Origin: Cyclobacteriaceae bacterium
GTDB lineage: Bacteria > Bacteroidota > Bacteroidia > Cytophagales > Cyclobacteriaceae
Direction: 5' to 3'
Assembly: GCA_016787565.1 (NCBI GenBank)
Contig: JAEUUG010000013.1
Coordinates: 186,001-250,000, forward strand
Length of the DNA stretch: 64,000 nucleotides
Part shown: positions 1 to 9,148 of the stretch, one piece after another
How the letters are laid out: every line of letters begins with the position of its first letter
How positions within the stretch are numbered: the stretch's first letter is position 1
Program-made: the position numbers and the translations under genes
The notes under the pieces: generated by a model
Told to the model about the DNA's origin: nothing
The model's database searches: none
Seen by the model: the letters and a program-made list of their open reading frames with translations, nothing else

Positions 1-148
1 TAAAGCGTGGTTAAAGTCTTTTTATAATCCATAGGTTAACGTAATCCTAATTTACACAAATGGTAATAACCTGAGTCATCGAACTAAAAAAAATTATTTG
101 GGCTGCATCTTAGAAAGAAAAACAAAAAATGAATTTAACCTTTAAGTT

Positions 149-958
149 CTAAGCTGGCTTCTGTAAAACGAAACGGTAATACTGCCGGGACCCTTCTTGT
201 AAGGTGAGGTAAAATCGTGAGCCTACTACACCCGCAAATTCAGAAAAGAGCTTTTGCCATTTTGGTGGGATAAGTAGACGTATCCGTTCTCTTTTTGACG
301 CATCTTCTGCCTCGATTGAACGAATAACATTTTGGCTAATATTTTCTTCCCTTATCATCGTTAGACCGGAGTCCTGCAATTGCTTCAAAAGGACGGGCAT
401 GGTATTATCACTTCTGAAGTCTACCAATAGTAAATATCCACCCGGCTTAAGCACCCTTCTTACTTCACTCAGAAACTTATCAACTAAGCCATAGGCGTGG
501 CATGATTCCACATTTATCACTACATCAATACTACAATCGGGTAATGGTATAGCTTCGGCACTGCCTTGAATGAATTTCAAGTTTGGAAAGGGATGAATCT
601 TATTCGCCAGGTCGACAGCGTGCTGTGCCAGATCTAACCCTGTATAAAATGCCGGCTTAAAGTATTGGGAAATATGGCGTGCGCCTCCACCTCGCCCGCT
701 GCCCACCTCAAGCACCTGCTTACCTTCCATGGGCTCAAGTGCCGCGAGATGGTGATACATTTGTAAGGGATATAATTGAACGGGCTTTTCACCCGTTAAC
801 TCCATGCGGCTTTCATCAGCATTCGGGATGTAGCCATAGTTCATAAAATGCCAGTCTTCGGCAGGAATATGTTTCGCTAATAATTCATATGTAATTTTAG
901 CATTGAGGCGCTTGAACCAGGCAAAGCGCTTGAGCGCAAACATGATATGTCGGAGCAT
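149..958 (-). CDS. SAM-dependent class I methyltransferase
   Basis: This 269-residue protein is a class I S-adenosylmethionine-dependent methyltransferase of the Methyltransf_11/25 type. The glycine-rich motif I (VLEVGSGRGGGARHI) lies near residue 82. It is followed by an acidic motif II (YTGLDLA) and a motif IV-like stretch (DVVINVESCHAY), then RRVLKPGGYLLLVDF typical of ubiquinone/sterol/glycolipid methyltransferases. The N-terminal 60 residues contain a short basic amphipathic segment that may dock at the membrane. The overall pattern resembles small-molecule (lipid or quinone) methyltransferases, but the substrate cannot be told. It starts with ATG and stands alone; the 148 bases beyond its 3' end hold nothing recognisable. 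Confidence 0.85.
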   Translation of the reverse strand: MLRHIMFALKRFAWFKRLNAKITYELLAKHIPAEDWHFMNYGYIPNADESRMELTGEKPVQLYPLQMYHHLAALEPMEGKQVLEVGSGRGGGARHISQYFKPAFYTGLDLAQHAVDLANKIHPFPNLKFIQGSAEAIPLPDCSIDVVINVESCHAYGLVDKFLSEVRRVLKPGGYLLLVDFRSDNTMPVLLKQLQDSGLTMIREENISQNVIRSIEAEDASKRERIRLLIPPKWQKLFSEFAGVVGSRFYLTLQEGSRQYYRFVLQKPA

Positions 959-1064
959 AGGTTTATTTAGGTAGCCGGAAAGGTAGGTGTTTCACCGGAA
1001 ATTAATCGTTTCTATTAAGCTTTTTCGCATTCCATGCGCCTGATTTTCGGATACTGCAAGAAGG

Positions 1065-1697
1065 TCATCGCATGGCCGCAATGTTACCATGAAATTCAGT
1101 GATGGCGATGGAATGAAAGATAGGATACAGTATTATATCTCTGAAGAAAGAGCTCCCTTTATAATATGTGTGATGGGTCACTTCCGTAAAGTCTTCTGGT
1201 GTGCGCTGCAACGAAATGTACTGTGAACCTTTTGACGCTCCACCCTGCACATAACACAATCGAAAACTTTTTGTCGCATCATTTACCTCCGTAATCTCAT
1301 GTGCTACTGCCATATTAAAAATACCGCCCAATAATTTTAAATTGAGGATTATAACCTGGCCGCTCTCCATCCCCTCATAGGGATCTTCCTGATAGGTAAC
1401 AGCATTCTTTTTCCTGGAGTATTGCAAACCAAAACTTACCATGCCTCCTCTCCAGGCTTCCTTCGGATTAATTGTTTTGTAAATCCCCCAAACTTCATTG
1501 ATGTTTCGTTTAATAAGAAAGGTCTTGCAATGCTCCCGGTAAAAATCAGTTGTATGCTGCTCATGGCAGACTGGTCCCATGGCTTGAAATCCTGTTTCGG
1601 AATGAAGACCAAACGCACGGACAAACTCCCTGACTTTCTTTTGGTGAATTCGGCTTAAATCAACCAGTTCGTTTTGATTGTCTGAAATACTTCCCAT
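1065..1697 (-). CDS. hypothetical protein, possibly START/SRPBCC-like
   Basis: A 210-residue protein of unknown function. The middle and end alternate hydrophobic strands with turns (GQVIILNLKLLGGIF, then AHEITEVNDATKSFRLCYVQGG, then a closing strand with HHTYYKG). This is the order seen in START/SRPBCC ligand-binding folds, but the match is by eye and weak. No signal peptide is visible. The frame can be opened 42 bases further upstream only by a TTG. A TATATTTG element, an exact match to the Bacteroidota -7 consensus, overlaps that upstream codon, so the ATG at 1697 is the better start, with a leader of about 30 bases. Confidence 0.6.
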   Translation of the reverse strand: MGSISDNQNELVDLSRIHQKKVREFVRAFGLHSETGFQAMGPVCHEQHTTDFYREHCKTFLIKRNINEVWGIYKTINPKEAWRGGMVSFGLQYSRKKNAVTYQEDPYEGMESGQVIILNLKLLGGIFNMAVAHEITEVNDATKSFRLCYVQGGASKGSQYISLQRTPEDFTEVTHHTYYKGSSFFRDIILYPIFHSIAITEFHGNIAAMR

Positions 1698-1736
1698 GTA
1701 TAATCGATAACAAATAGTATAAGCTTCATTTCTATA

Positions 1737-1744
1737 CAAATATA
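1737..1744 (-). promoter_or_regulatory. predicted -7 promoter element (TATATTTG)
   Basis: On the minus strand this octamer matches TAnnTTTG exactly, about 40 bases upstream of the ATG at 1697. It is the basis for choosing that start. No clear -33 TTG box was seen, so the call is by position and motif only. Confidence 0.45.
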
Positions 1745-1877
1745 AAGCTGTTTTCTTTCATGCCATCACCAAATCATTGTTGCACTTCCGCGGACGAAGA
1801 TCATCAAACATTTGATAAACGGTGTTTAGCGGTAGCGTGCTACACAGTATATTTAATAACCTAACACATATGATGCG

Positions 1878-3740
1878 ATGAAAAGGGGACTATTGTTACT
1901 TGCTGGAATTTGGATGTCGAGTATTGTTGCTGCACAGTCGTTCAACGCCCGTCCGGAAGGAACGCAAAAACCAGTGCTGCATGGAAAACATTGGATGGCG
2001 ATTACCGGAAAACCATTGGCCGCAACTGCGGGAGCCATGACCTTTCAACGCGGTGGAAATGCTGTGGACGCAGCTTGTGCCATGCTCGCAGCCACGTGTA
2101 CCATGTGGGATGTATTAAGCTGGGGAGGCGAAACACAGGCGCTCATCTATAATCCTAAAACCGGAAAAGTCATTGGCATCAATGCGTTGGGCGTTGCGCC
2201 TACTGGTGCAACTCCGGAGTTTTTTCAGGGCAAAGGGATGAATTTCCCTCCGGAATATGGCCCGTTGGCAGCCGTAACACCGGGCACACCGGGAGGCCTC
2301 TGCACCATGCTTGCTGAATATGGAACCTTAAGCTTAAAAGAAGTCCTTGCACCTGCCATGCAATTGGCCGAGGGCTACCCTATAGAAGCTCAAACCGCTA
2401 ATGCCATGGAACGCGGCAAAGGAATGATCAAACAATGGCCCTATTCGAAAGCTGTATTTCTTCCACACCTCGGTGAACAGCGCGAAGCTCCATCGGCTGG
2501 AGAAATTTTTCGTCAGGCGGATTTGCTGGAAACCCTAACGAAAATGGTTGAAGCTGAGCAGCAGGCATTGAAAAAAGGTAAGTCCAGAAAAGAAGCCATC
2601 TACGCAGCGAATGAACGATTCTACAAAGGAGACATCGCAAAAGAATTTGTTCGCGGTAGCCAGGAACAAGGGGGCTTGATCACCCTAAATGATCTGGCAA
2701 ACTGGAAAGTAAAAATTGAAGAACCTCTTTTGGTGAATTACAAAGGAATCGATGTCTATAAACTCTCCCAATGGACGCAAGGTCCGGTGATGCTTCAGGC
2801 ACTGAACATCCTGGAGAATTTCGATCTGAAAAGTATGGGGTATAATTCTTCGCGATATATCCATACCCTATATCAAACCATGAATCTATCCTTTGCCGAT
2901 CGGGATTTTTATTATGGCGATCCGGCTGTAGCACCAGAAGAACCCATGAAAGGATTGCTGTCAAAAGACTATGCTAAAGCGCGAGCGAAATCTATTCTTA
3001 CAGATAAAAATGATGCCCATGCGGGCCCGGGTGATCCCTATCCTTTTGAAGGAAAGGTAAACCCCTATTTGGATTATCTAAAACAGTGGGGACAAGCATC
3101 GAATAATAAACCGGTATCAGCTCTTGATGAGGCATATCTGGATAGGTTCTTACTTGGTACCACGTCTGTTGAAGCAGCCGATAAAGAAGGTTGGGTGGTT
3201 TCCATTACCCCCAGCGGTGGGTGGTTGCCAGCATGCATTGCGGGCAAAACAGGTGTGGGCATGAGTCAACGCATGCAAAGCTTTGTCACAAATCCAAAAC
3301 TGAATCCTTTCAATGTAGTTGCTCCCGGAAAACAACCGCGTGTTACACTTACGCCAACCATGGCGCTAAAGAACGGGAAACCATTTTTATCTTTTGCTGT
3401 ACAAGGTGGTGACTCGCAAGATCAGAATCTGTTGCAGTTCTTTTTGAATGTTGTTGAATTTGGAATGAACGTACAAGAAGCTGCTGAGGCCGCAAACATC
3501 AACACCTATCAGATGTATTTGTCGCTTGGCGGTGAAGATCGCAAGCCTAAACCCGGAGCTATTTTATTACAATCGGGTACACCTGAATGGGTTCGGAAAG
3601 AATTATTTCAGATGGGCTATAAACTTAGTTTCGATGAACGCACTTCGGGACCGATCAATGCCATCTACTTCGACTGGGAACATGGAAGCTTCTGGGGAGG
3701 TTCCAGTAATCACGGAGAGGATTACGGTATCGGATGGTGA
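1878..3740 (+). CDS. gamma-glutamyltransferase family protein
   Basis: This 620-residue precursor belongs to the gamma-glutamyltranspeptidase/acylase (Ntn-hydrolase) superfamily, which self-cleaves to expose a catalytic threonine. A signal peptide (about 20 residues ending in VAAQS) predicts export to the periplasm. The large-subunit signature is present: HWMAITGKPLAATAGAM, then GGNAVDAACAMLA. The likely processing site is GTTSVEAADKEG, where the usual TTH-x-x-V-x-D pattern is altered: the histidine is a serine. The C-terminal oxyanion segment is QGGDSQDQN rather than the usual PGGSRI-type stretch. The enzyme is therefore probably a YwrD-like or divergent acylase rather than a standard glutathione hydrolase. 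It is followed after 28 bases by a small exported protein, and the two are probably cotranscribed. Confidence 0.88.
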   Translation: MKRGLLLLAGIWMSSIVAAQSFNARPEGTQKPVLHGKHWMAITGKPLAATAGAMTFQRGGNAVDAACAMLAATCTMWDVLSWGGETQALIYNPKTGKVIGINALGVAPTGATPEFFQGKGMNFPPEYGPLAAVTPGTPGGLCTMLAEYGTLSLKEVLAPAMQLAEGYPIEAQTANAMERGKGMIKQWPYSKAVFLPHLGEQREAPSAGEIFRQADLLETLTKMVEAEQQALKKGKSRKEAIYAANERFYKGDIAKEFVRGSQEQGGLITLNDLANWKVKIEEPLLVNYKGIDVYKLSQWTQGPVMLQALNILENFDLKSMGYNSSRYIHTLYQTMNLSFADRDFYYGDPAVAPEEPMKGLLSKDYAKARAKSILTDKNDAHAGPGDPYPFEGKVNPYLDYLKQWGQASNNKPVSALDEAYLDRFLLGTTSVEAADKEGWVVSITPSGGWLPACIAGKTGVGMSQRMQSFVTNPKLNPFNVVAPGKQPRVTLTPTMALKNGKPFLSFAVQGGDSQDQNLLQFFLNVVEFGMNVQEAAEAANINTYQMYLSLGGEDRKPKPGAILLQSGTPEWVRKELFQMGYKLSFDERTSGPINAIYFDWEHGSFWGGSSNHGEDYGIGW

Positions 3741-3768
3741 ATCATTACTAACCAACTTTTCTTACGAT

Positions 3769-4356
3769 ATGAAAACAACTATCTCACTTATCTTGATTTT
3801 GTTTTGTGTTGGAATGGCCTCGGCTCAAACTATTCCAACGGCTGAAGTACAAATTAAAACTGCGGTACTATCGGCTCCTGAAGCCTTGCGCGATAAAGCA
3901 ATGGTTTATGGGTATAGCGCCACGGGCGAATTTATTGTTCTGCGAAAAGGAGAAAATGAAATGATTTGCCTGGCGGATGATCCAGCTCAATCAGGATTCA
4001 ATGTATCGAGTTATCACAAAGACCTCGATCCCTTCATGGCACGTGGTCGTGAATTAAAGAAGCAGGGAAAAAGCCCGAAGGAAATTCTGGATATACGTGA
4101 AATGGAAGTCAAGCAAGGAAAACTAAAAATGCCCGCACAGCCTACTACGCTTTTTGTGTTAACAGCTGCGGATGAAAAGTACGATCGAACAATCGGTGAG
4201 GTGAAAGATACTTATCTGCGCTATGTTATTTATATACCTTATGCTACTGCCGAAAGCACCGGACTTCCTCTAAAACCTGAGGCTCCTGGCATGCCCTGGA
4301 TCATGGATCCCGGAACACACCGTGCACATATCATGATCAATCCGCCAAAAAATTGA
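3769..4356 (+). CDS. small exported hypothetical protein
   Basis: A 195-residue protein with a clear signal peptide (MKTTISLILILFCVGMASAQ). The mature part is soluble, begins with TAEVQIKTAVLSAPEALRDKA and ends near a PGMPWIMDPGTHRAHIMINPP segment. No known domain was recognised. The ATG at 3769 was chosen because the signal peptide starts there; the same frame runs open upstream into the preceding gene. It lies 28 bases behind the gamma-glutamyltransferase-like gene on the same strand and is probably a periplasmic partner or accessory of that enzyme; this is inference from position only. Confidence 0.7.
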   Translation: MKTTISLILILFCVGMASAQTIPTAEVQIKTAVLSAPEALRDKAMVYGYSATGEFIVLRKGENEMICLADDPAQSGFNVSSYHKDLDPFMARGRELKKQGKSPKEILDIREMEVKQGKLKMPAQPTTLFVLTAADEKYDRTIGEVKDTYLRYVIYIPYATAESTGLPLKPEAPGMPWIMDPGTHRAHIMINPPKN

Positions 4357-4366
4357 CAGGTAATTA

Positions 4367-6004
4367 TTATTGCTTGACCACCTTACTAAAAACACTCCTT
4401 CCGTTTTGCTGTGCGCGAAGAAAATAGATACCACGCGCAAGTGTTCGTACCTCGCGCTCCAATGTATAATCACCCGGTTGATTCACAATCGTTTCCATCC
4501 TGTCTACAATAGTTCCTGTGACATTGTACAATTCAATGTTTAGAGGACCGGGTTTTTGAATCGTATAGCGTAGCTGAAGAACATCCTGCACCGGATTAGG
4601 ATAAACCCATAAGATAAATTCCGAATTAGTATTTTCTTCGTTGGAAGTGATGACCGGATGCGGCATGTTATAGTCGAGCCATGTTAGCCGATCACTTATC
4701 CAACTCTTCAAGAACGTTACCTCCTGCTGATAGGTTTGTCCGACAAAATAGTTTGGCCAAACATACTGACCCAGTACCGGCCACTTTGTAAAATTGCGTT
4801 GTTGTGCCTCAACGTTCAACACTGTTGCCAGCGAATCAATATAAGTGTTAATGGTAGTTTTACTCAACTTATCTTCGCGCAAGGCGTGCCATCGGTTGCC
4901 AAGTTTATTAGAAAAGTTCTGATCGCTCAACAACCTGCTCCACCAAAACGGAATTAACCACCAATCCTGGTTACAGGCATAATTAAAATTGTACATCCAG
5001 CCATCGGTTGGGCCTCCCAGACAGTAATCAGCGTTACCAAAAGCAAGGTTAAAATCCCACACGGGGCCCATAGTTAACTTCCCCTTTTTGTCTTTGTATA
5101 AAAATGTACTCAACCGATAGCCATCCACATTTTTACTAATTTCATTAATGATGAGATAGTCTATGAAAGAATCAACATCAATGTATTTTTGATAGCCATT
5201 AACCGGATCAGCGTAAGCATGACTCTTTAAAACCATTTCAAAATCGTCTACATATTTTTGAATGTATGCCTTTTGCTGCGTAACGATTTCGTCAAATTTG
5301 GGATACTCATATTGAAAATATACCACTTGTGTTCCACTTCGATTGAGCGGTGGGTAACGCGAAGCAAATCCTTCTCCACTATTGCCGGTTGACTTATCTA
5401 TTTTAATGATGTAACCACCCGTAAGGTCATCACCAGAAATTTCGTTGGGCTCCAACTTGCTGATATCCACACGATTTTTATCTCGCTTAATCCCTTCAGC
5501 CAACATATACACACCCAAGTATTCACCATTAATAACCACCTCGCAAAACCTTGTTCGCGGTGCATACCGTCCCAAATCGCGGCCTAGTTTATAGGCCAGT
5601 GCATCGCGCATTAAACTCTTATCGTTATAGGTGGCAATCAACACCCAGTCTTCTTCTGCAGGCATGCCAAGAATCGGCATGCTGATGCCGTTTCCGTTGG
5701 CATCGCGCAACTCAATACCATACGGCTTTTTGGGGAACATCTGTGAGGAAGAGCCCCGGAGTTCAATACCAATTTTCCCGTTGTAGACATTAAATGCATC
5801 GGTCAGGTTGTTCCTTACACCAACTCCGTTGTCGACAATGCCCATGTTAGCAGTTATTTTTGGTTCATCTTGTATAAATGCACCTTCCGTGTCGATTACC
5901 ACGATTGGTAAATTGGATGACGTAAAGGCTTGCCCAAAAGATGAGACCACACCACAAATGAGTGCGGCCAACACAACCAAACGCAAGACAAACCGCTCGA
6001 GCAT
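4367..6004 (-). CDS. secreted CotH-like kinase family protein with T9SS sorting domain
   Basis: A 545-residue exported protein. A signal peptide (MLERFVLRLVVLAALICGVVSSFGQ) is followed by a CotH-type kinase-like domain: LRGSSSQMFPKKPYGIELRD, then DWVLIATYNDKSLMRD, the ring of acidic residues around MGPVWDFNLAFGNADY, and a helical end. CotH proteins are atypical, secreted protein kinases or spore-coat related proteins. The last 80 residues, from VYPNPVQDVLQL to GIYFLRAQQNGRSVFSKVVKQ, form a type IX secretion C-terminal sorting domain, so the protein is probably delivered to the cell surface. An in-frame ATG also exists at 6031, but a TACCTTTG element at 6048-6055 leaves too short a leader for it, so 6004 is preferred. 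Confidence 0.85.
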   Translation of the reverse strand: MLERFVLRLVVLAALICGVVSSFGQAFTSSNLPIVVIDTEGAFIQDEPKITANMGIVDNGVGVRNNLTDAFNVYNGKIGIELRGSSSQMFPKKPYGIELRDANGNGISMPILGMPAEEDWVLIATYNDKSLMRDALAYKLGRDLGRYAPRTRFCEVVINGEYLGVYMLAEGIKRDKNRVDISKLEPNEISGDDLTGGYIIKIDKSTGNSGEGFASRYPPLNRSGTQVVYFQYEYPKFDEIVTQQKAYIQKYVDDFEMVLKSHAYADPVNGYQKYIDVDSFIDYLIINEISKNVDGYRLSTFLYKDKKGKLTMGPVWDFNLAFGNADYCLGGPTDGWMYNFNYACNQDWWLIPFWWSRLLSDQNFSNKLGNRWHALREDKLSKTTINTYIDSLATVLNVEAQQRNFTKWPVLGQYVWPNYFVGQTYQQEVTFLKSWISDRLTWLDYNMPHPVITSNEENTNSEFILWVYPNPVQDVLQLRYTIQKPGPLNIELYNVTGTIVDRMETIVNQPGDYTLEREVRTLARGIYFLRAQQNGRSVFSKVVKQ

Positions 6005-6047
6005 GAAGATCAATTGATTTTGGGGAAACATGGAATTTTCAATTTGG

Positions 6048-6055
6048 CAAAGGTA
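6048..6055 (-). promoter_or_regulatory. predicted -7 promoter element (TACCTTTG)
   Basis: An exact TAnnTTTG match on the minus strand, about 45 bases upstream of the CotH-like gene's ATG at 6004, in the divergent region shared with the susC-like gene. Confidence 0.45.
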
Positions 6056-6130
6056 ATCTATTCACGAATGAAAACTCTGCTTGAACTTTTGTGTTTAATC
6101 TTTAATTTTAAGCATAATGGTTTGCTGTCT

Positions 6131-9100
6131 ATGTCCAGAATTCTACTATTTCTAATAATATTCATTCCTTCAACACTTCTGGCGCAGAGCCAACGGCTAA
6201 CCGGAAAAGTAGTTTCTGTTTCGGAGAAAGATGGTATGCCCGGAGTTAACGTGGCCGTGAAGGGAACCACCCTCGGAACTATCACCGATATTGGGGGATC
6301 TTTTTCGCTGGATGTGCAATCCGGCAGCATCCTTATCTTCTCTTTTGTTGGCTACAAGACACAAGAGTTTTCTTTTACTGGCCAAACGAACATCACCATA
6401 GTGATGGAGGAAATATCCAGCGAGTTGAATGAAGTGGTGGTAGTTGGCTATTCTTCCATTGCCAAAAAAGATATTACGGGAGCTGTTTCAACCATCAGCA
6501 GCGAAGGATTAAAAAATATTTCAGTAAACGGTCTTGACCAGGCTCTTCAGGGACAGGTTGCCGGGGTGCAGGTAACGCAATCTTCAGGCACACCCGGTGG
6601 TGGAGTTTCCATTCGCATTCGCGGATCTACCTCGATTAGTGCAGGCAACCGTCCGCTGGTGATTATCGATGGTATTCCGGTAGAAACCGGGGCACTGGGC
6701 GCGCGAAGTTTTGGGGGACAGAATGACAATGCCCTGGCGCTAGTCAATCCAAACGATATTGAAACCTATACTGTACTCTCCGATGCATCGGCCAAAGCCT
6801 TATATGGTTCACGTGCCTCGAACGGAGTAATTGTGATTACCACCAAACGCGGCAAAAACGGCAAAACGAAAATTTCATTTGATGTGCAACGTGGCATTAT
6901 TGATCCGGTTAAGAAACTGGATCTGCTAGACGCATCACAATTACTTTCTCTTCAACGCGAAGCTGTTACCAATGCAGGAGAAAATCCTGATGCATTTGGT
7001 TTGATAAAGGGTGTCACCGATGCGGTAAATACCGATTGGCAGGATGAGGTGTTGCGTAGAGCTATCCTTCAACAATACCAGGTGTCTGCAACGGGTGGTG
7101 ATGAGAATACAACTTTCTACATCAGCGGAAGTTTTCGGGAAGAAGAAGGTGTGCAAATCAACAATAAATTTCAACGCTTTGGTGCTACCATCAACCTCGA
7201 TCAGCGCCTTACGGAAAAGCTTTCGGTGGCGACAAACATTTCGCTTTCACGCTCCTTGAATATGCGTGTGAAGGGCGATAATTTTCTGGATGGTGTTTAT
7301 TCTGGTGCCGTAAAAAGTCTGCCCTACTACGCACCGTACGATGAAGACGGCTTTCTGGTTGGTCCGGCCTCTCCCCTATATGCGGGCTTTCCAAACTTTA
7401 ACCCGGTAGCGCAGGCTGTTCTTCCGCGCTTCAACACAGTTACCGTAAAGGCACTGGCCAGCATCAATGCCTCCTACCTGATTAATCCTAACTTCATACT
7501 CAAAGCCCAAACCAGTCTGGATTATAACAGTGTTACCGAAGATCAATATGAATCTTCTCAAACGGCCATTGGTGGATTTCTGCCCAGCGTTGGCGGGCAA
7601 GGCTACGGAGTGTTCATTGCCAATACCTATTCCAATGTTGATTCTTACCTTACACTTTCATACAATAGAGACCTTGCACCAAATCAAAAATTCAATGCGG
7701 TTATTGGAACCGAGCTTTTCCAAAACTTTGCTATCGGTGGAAACGTACAGGGAAGGATTTTTCCCAGTGATGATTTTACGTACGTACAATCAGCTGGTGT
7801 TGTAGACGATGGATCTTCATACCGCGAACCACCACATTCGATTTTGTCATTCTTTGGAGAAGCCCGCTATGACTATGATGAGCGCTTTTTACTCACAGCG
7901 AGTTTGCGTTCGGACGCATCGTCAAACTTTGGTTCGAACAACCGCTTTGGGTATTTTCCATCCGTATCAGCCGCCTGGCGGATATCACAAGAGAAATTCT
8001 TTAATGCATCTTTCATTGATGATCTGAAAATCCGCGCCAGTGCCGGCCTCACCGGTAATGAACGAATTGGTGCCTTTGTATTTCTCGGTCAATGGGGCGC
8101 TACAACCTACAACGGAAGTGCGGGTGTGACTCCACTGAACGTGCCCAATCCAGATATTAAATGGGAGACAACACAGGAATTTAACCTTGGAGCAGATGCC
8201 GGTTTTTGGGGCGGTCGTATACAATCGGTGATCAACATCTATTATAATAAGACAAAGGATCTCTTACTAACAAGGCCGTACCCGCTAACAACTGGTTTCG
8301 GTGGGATTGCCGACAACATCGGAGAAATGGAAAACAGGGGTATCGAGTTGACGGTAAATTCTGTTAACATCGACCGTGATGTAAAATGGCAAACCACTCT
8401 GAATCTTTCACGTAACGAGAACAAAGTATTATTCCTGGCAGACTCTATTCCGCTTTACAGAGGATATTCCGGTGAAGGTGTTGATGCAACAAATATTATT
8501 AAGGAAGGCGAACCCCTCGGATCGTTTTGGGGATTGAATTACCTCGGTGTTAATCCGGCAACGGGCGATGCCATGTATGAAGATCGTAACAACGATGGCA
8601 GCATTACGAATGCTGATGCAATGGTTATCGGCAATGCGCAACCTAGGTTAATCGGTGGTATCACCAACAGAGTTCAATACCGAAACTTTGACCTCTCCAT
8701 ATTCTTTAATTTTTCAGTGGGCAACAAGGTTTTGAATTTCTCGAAAGCATCACTGGTAAACATGGGTGGTGATATTCAAACGAACCAATCGGTAGATGCC
8801 CTGCGCAGGTGGCAGAAGCCAGGTGATGTAACTGACATTCCGCGCTATGAACTCAACAGTACACTGAACAATTTACACAGCAACCGCTTGCTGGAAGACG
8901 GCTCGTATCTTCGATTAAAAAATGTTAGTCTGGGGTACAACATCCCGAGCGCTATATCGAACAAAGTTAATCTTCAGTTACTGCGTGTGTATGCCTCAGC
9001 CACGAATTTATGGACATTCACAAAATATACAGGATCTGATCCTGAAGTAAGTACACTCGATGGTTCAACCGCAGCACAGGGAATTGACTTTTTCACGCTC

Positions 9101-9148
9101 CCGCAAGTGCGCACATTGACCATTGGAATTAACGCTGTATTAAAATGA
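6131..9148 (+). CDS. susC: SusC/RagA family TonB-linked outer membrane protein
   Basis: This protein of about 1005 residues is a TonB-dependent outer-membrane transporter of the SusC/RagA type. In order it has a signal peptide (MSRILLFLIIFIPSTLLAQ), a carboxypeptidase-regulatory-like domain (RLTGKVVS to the VVVVGYSS boundary), a plug domain (AVSTISSEGLKN through RIRGSTSI and PLVIIDGIPVE), and a large beta barrel ending in an aromatic-poor strand (TLTIGINAVLK). Such proteins import oligomers too large for porins, capped by a SusD lipoprotein, which follows here with a 4-base overlap. In-frame ATGs exist at 6014 and 6068, but only 6131 places the signal peptide at the N terminus. The substrate is suggested only by the neighbours: a metallopeptidase and no glycosidase. 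Confidence 0.93.
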   Translation: MSRILLFLIIFIPSTLLAQSQRLTGKVVSVSEKDGMPGVNVAVKGTTLGTITDIGGSFSLDVQSGSILIFSFVGYKTQEFSFTGQTNITIVMEEISSELNEVVVVGYSSIAKKDITGAVSTISSEGLKNISVNGLDQALQGQVAGVQVTQSSGTPGGGVSIRIRGSTSISAGNRPLVIIDGIPVETGALGARSFGGQNDNALALVNPNDIETYTVLSDASAKALYGSRASNGVIVITTKRGKNGKTKISFDVQRGIIDPVKKLDLLDASQLLSLQREAVTNAGENPDAFGLIKGVTDAVNTDWQDEVLRRAILQQYQVSATGGDENTTFYISGSFREEEGVQINNKFQRFGATINLDQRLTEKLSVATNISLSRSLNMRVKGDNFLDGVYSGAVKSLPYYAPYDEDGFLVGPASPLYAGFPNFNPVAQAVLPRFNTVTVKALASINASYLINPNFILKAQTSLDYNSVTEDQYESSQTAIGGFLPSVGGQGYGVFIANTYSNVDSYLTLSYNRDLAPNQKFNAVIGTELFQNFAIGGNVQGRIFPSDDFTYVQSAGVVDDGSSYREPPHSILSFFGEARYDYDERFLLTASLRSDASSNFGSNNRFGYFPSVSAAWRISQEKFFNASFIDDLKIRASAGLTGNERIGAFVFLGQWGATTYNGSAGVTPLNVPNPDIKWETTQEFNLGADAGFWGGRIQSVINIYYNKTKDLLLTRPYPLTTGFGGIADNIGEMENRGIELTVNSVNIDRDVKWQTTLNLSRNENKVLFLADSIPLYRGYSGEGVDATNIIKEGEPLGSFWGLNYLGVNPATGDAMYEDRNNDGSITNADAMVIGNAQPRLIGGITNRVQYRNFDLSIFFNFSVGNKVLNFSKASLVNMGGDIQTNQSVDALRRWQKPGDVTDIPRYELNSTLNNLHSNRLLEDGSYLRLKNVSLGYNIPSAISNKVNLQLLRVYASATNLWTFTKYTGSDPEVSTLDGSTAAQGIDFFTLPQVRTLTIGINAVLK

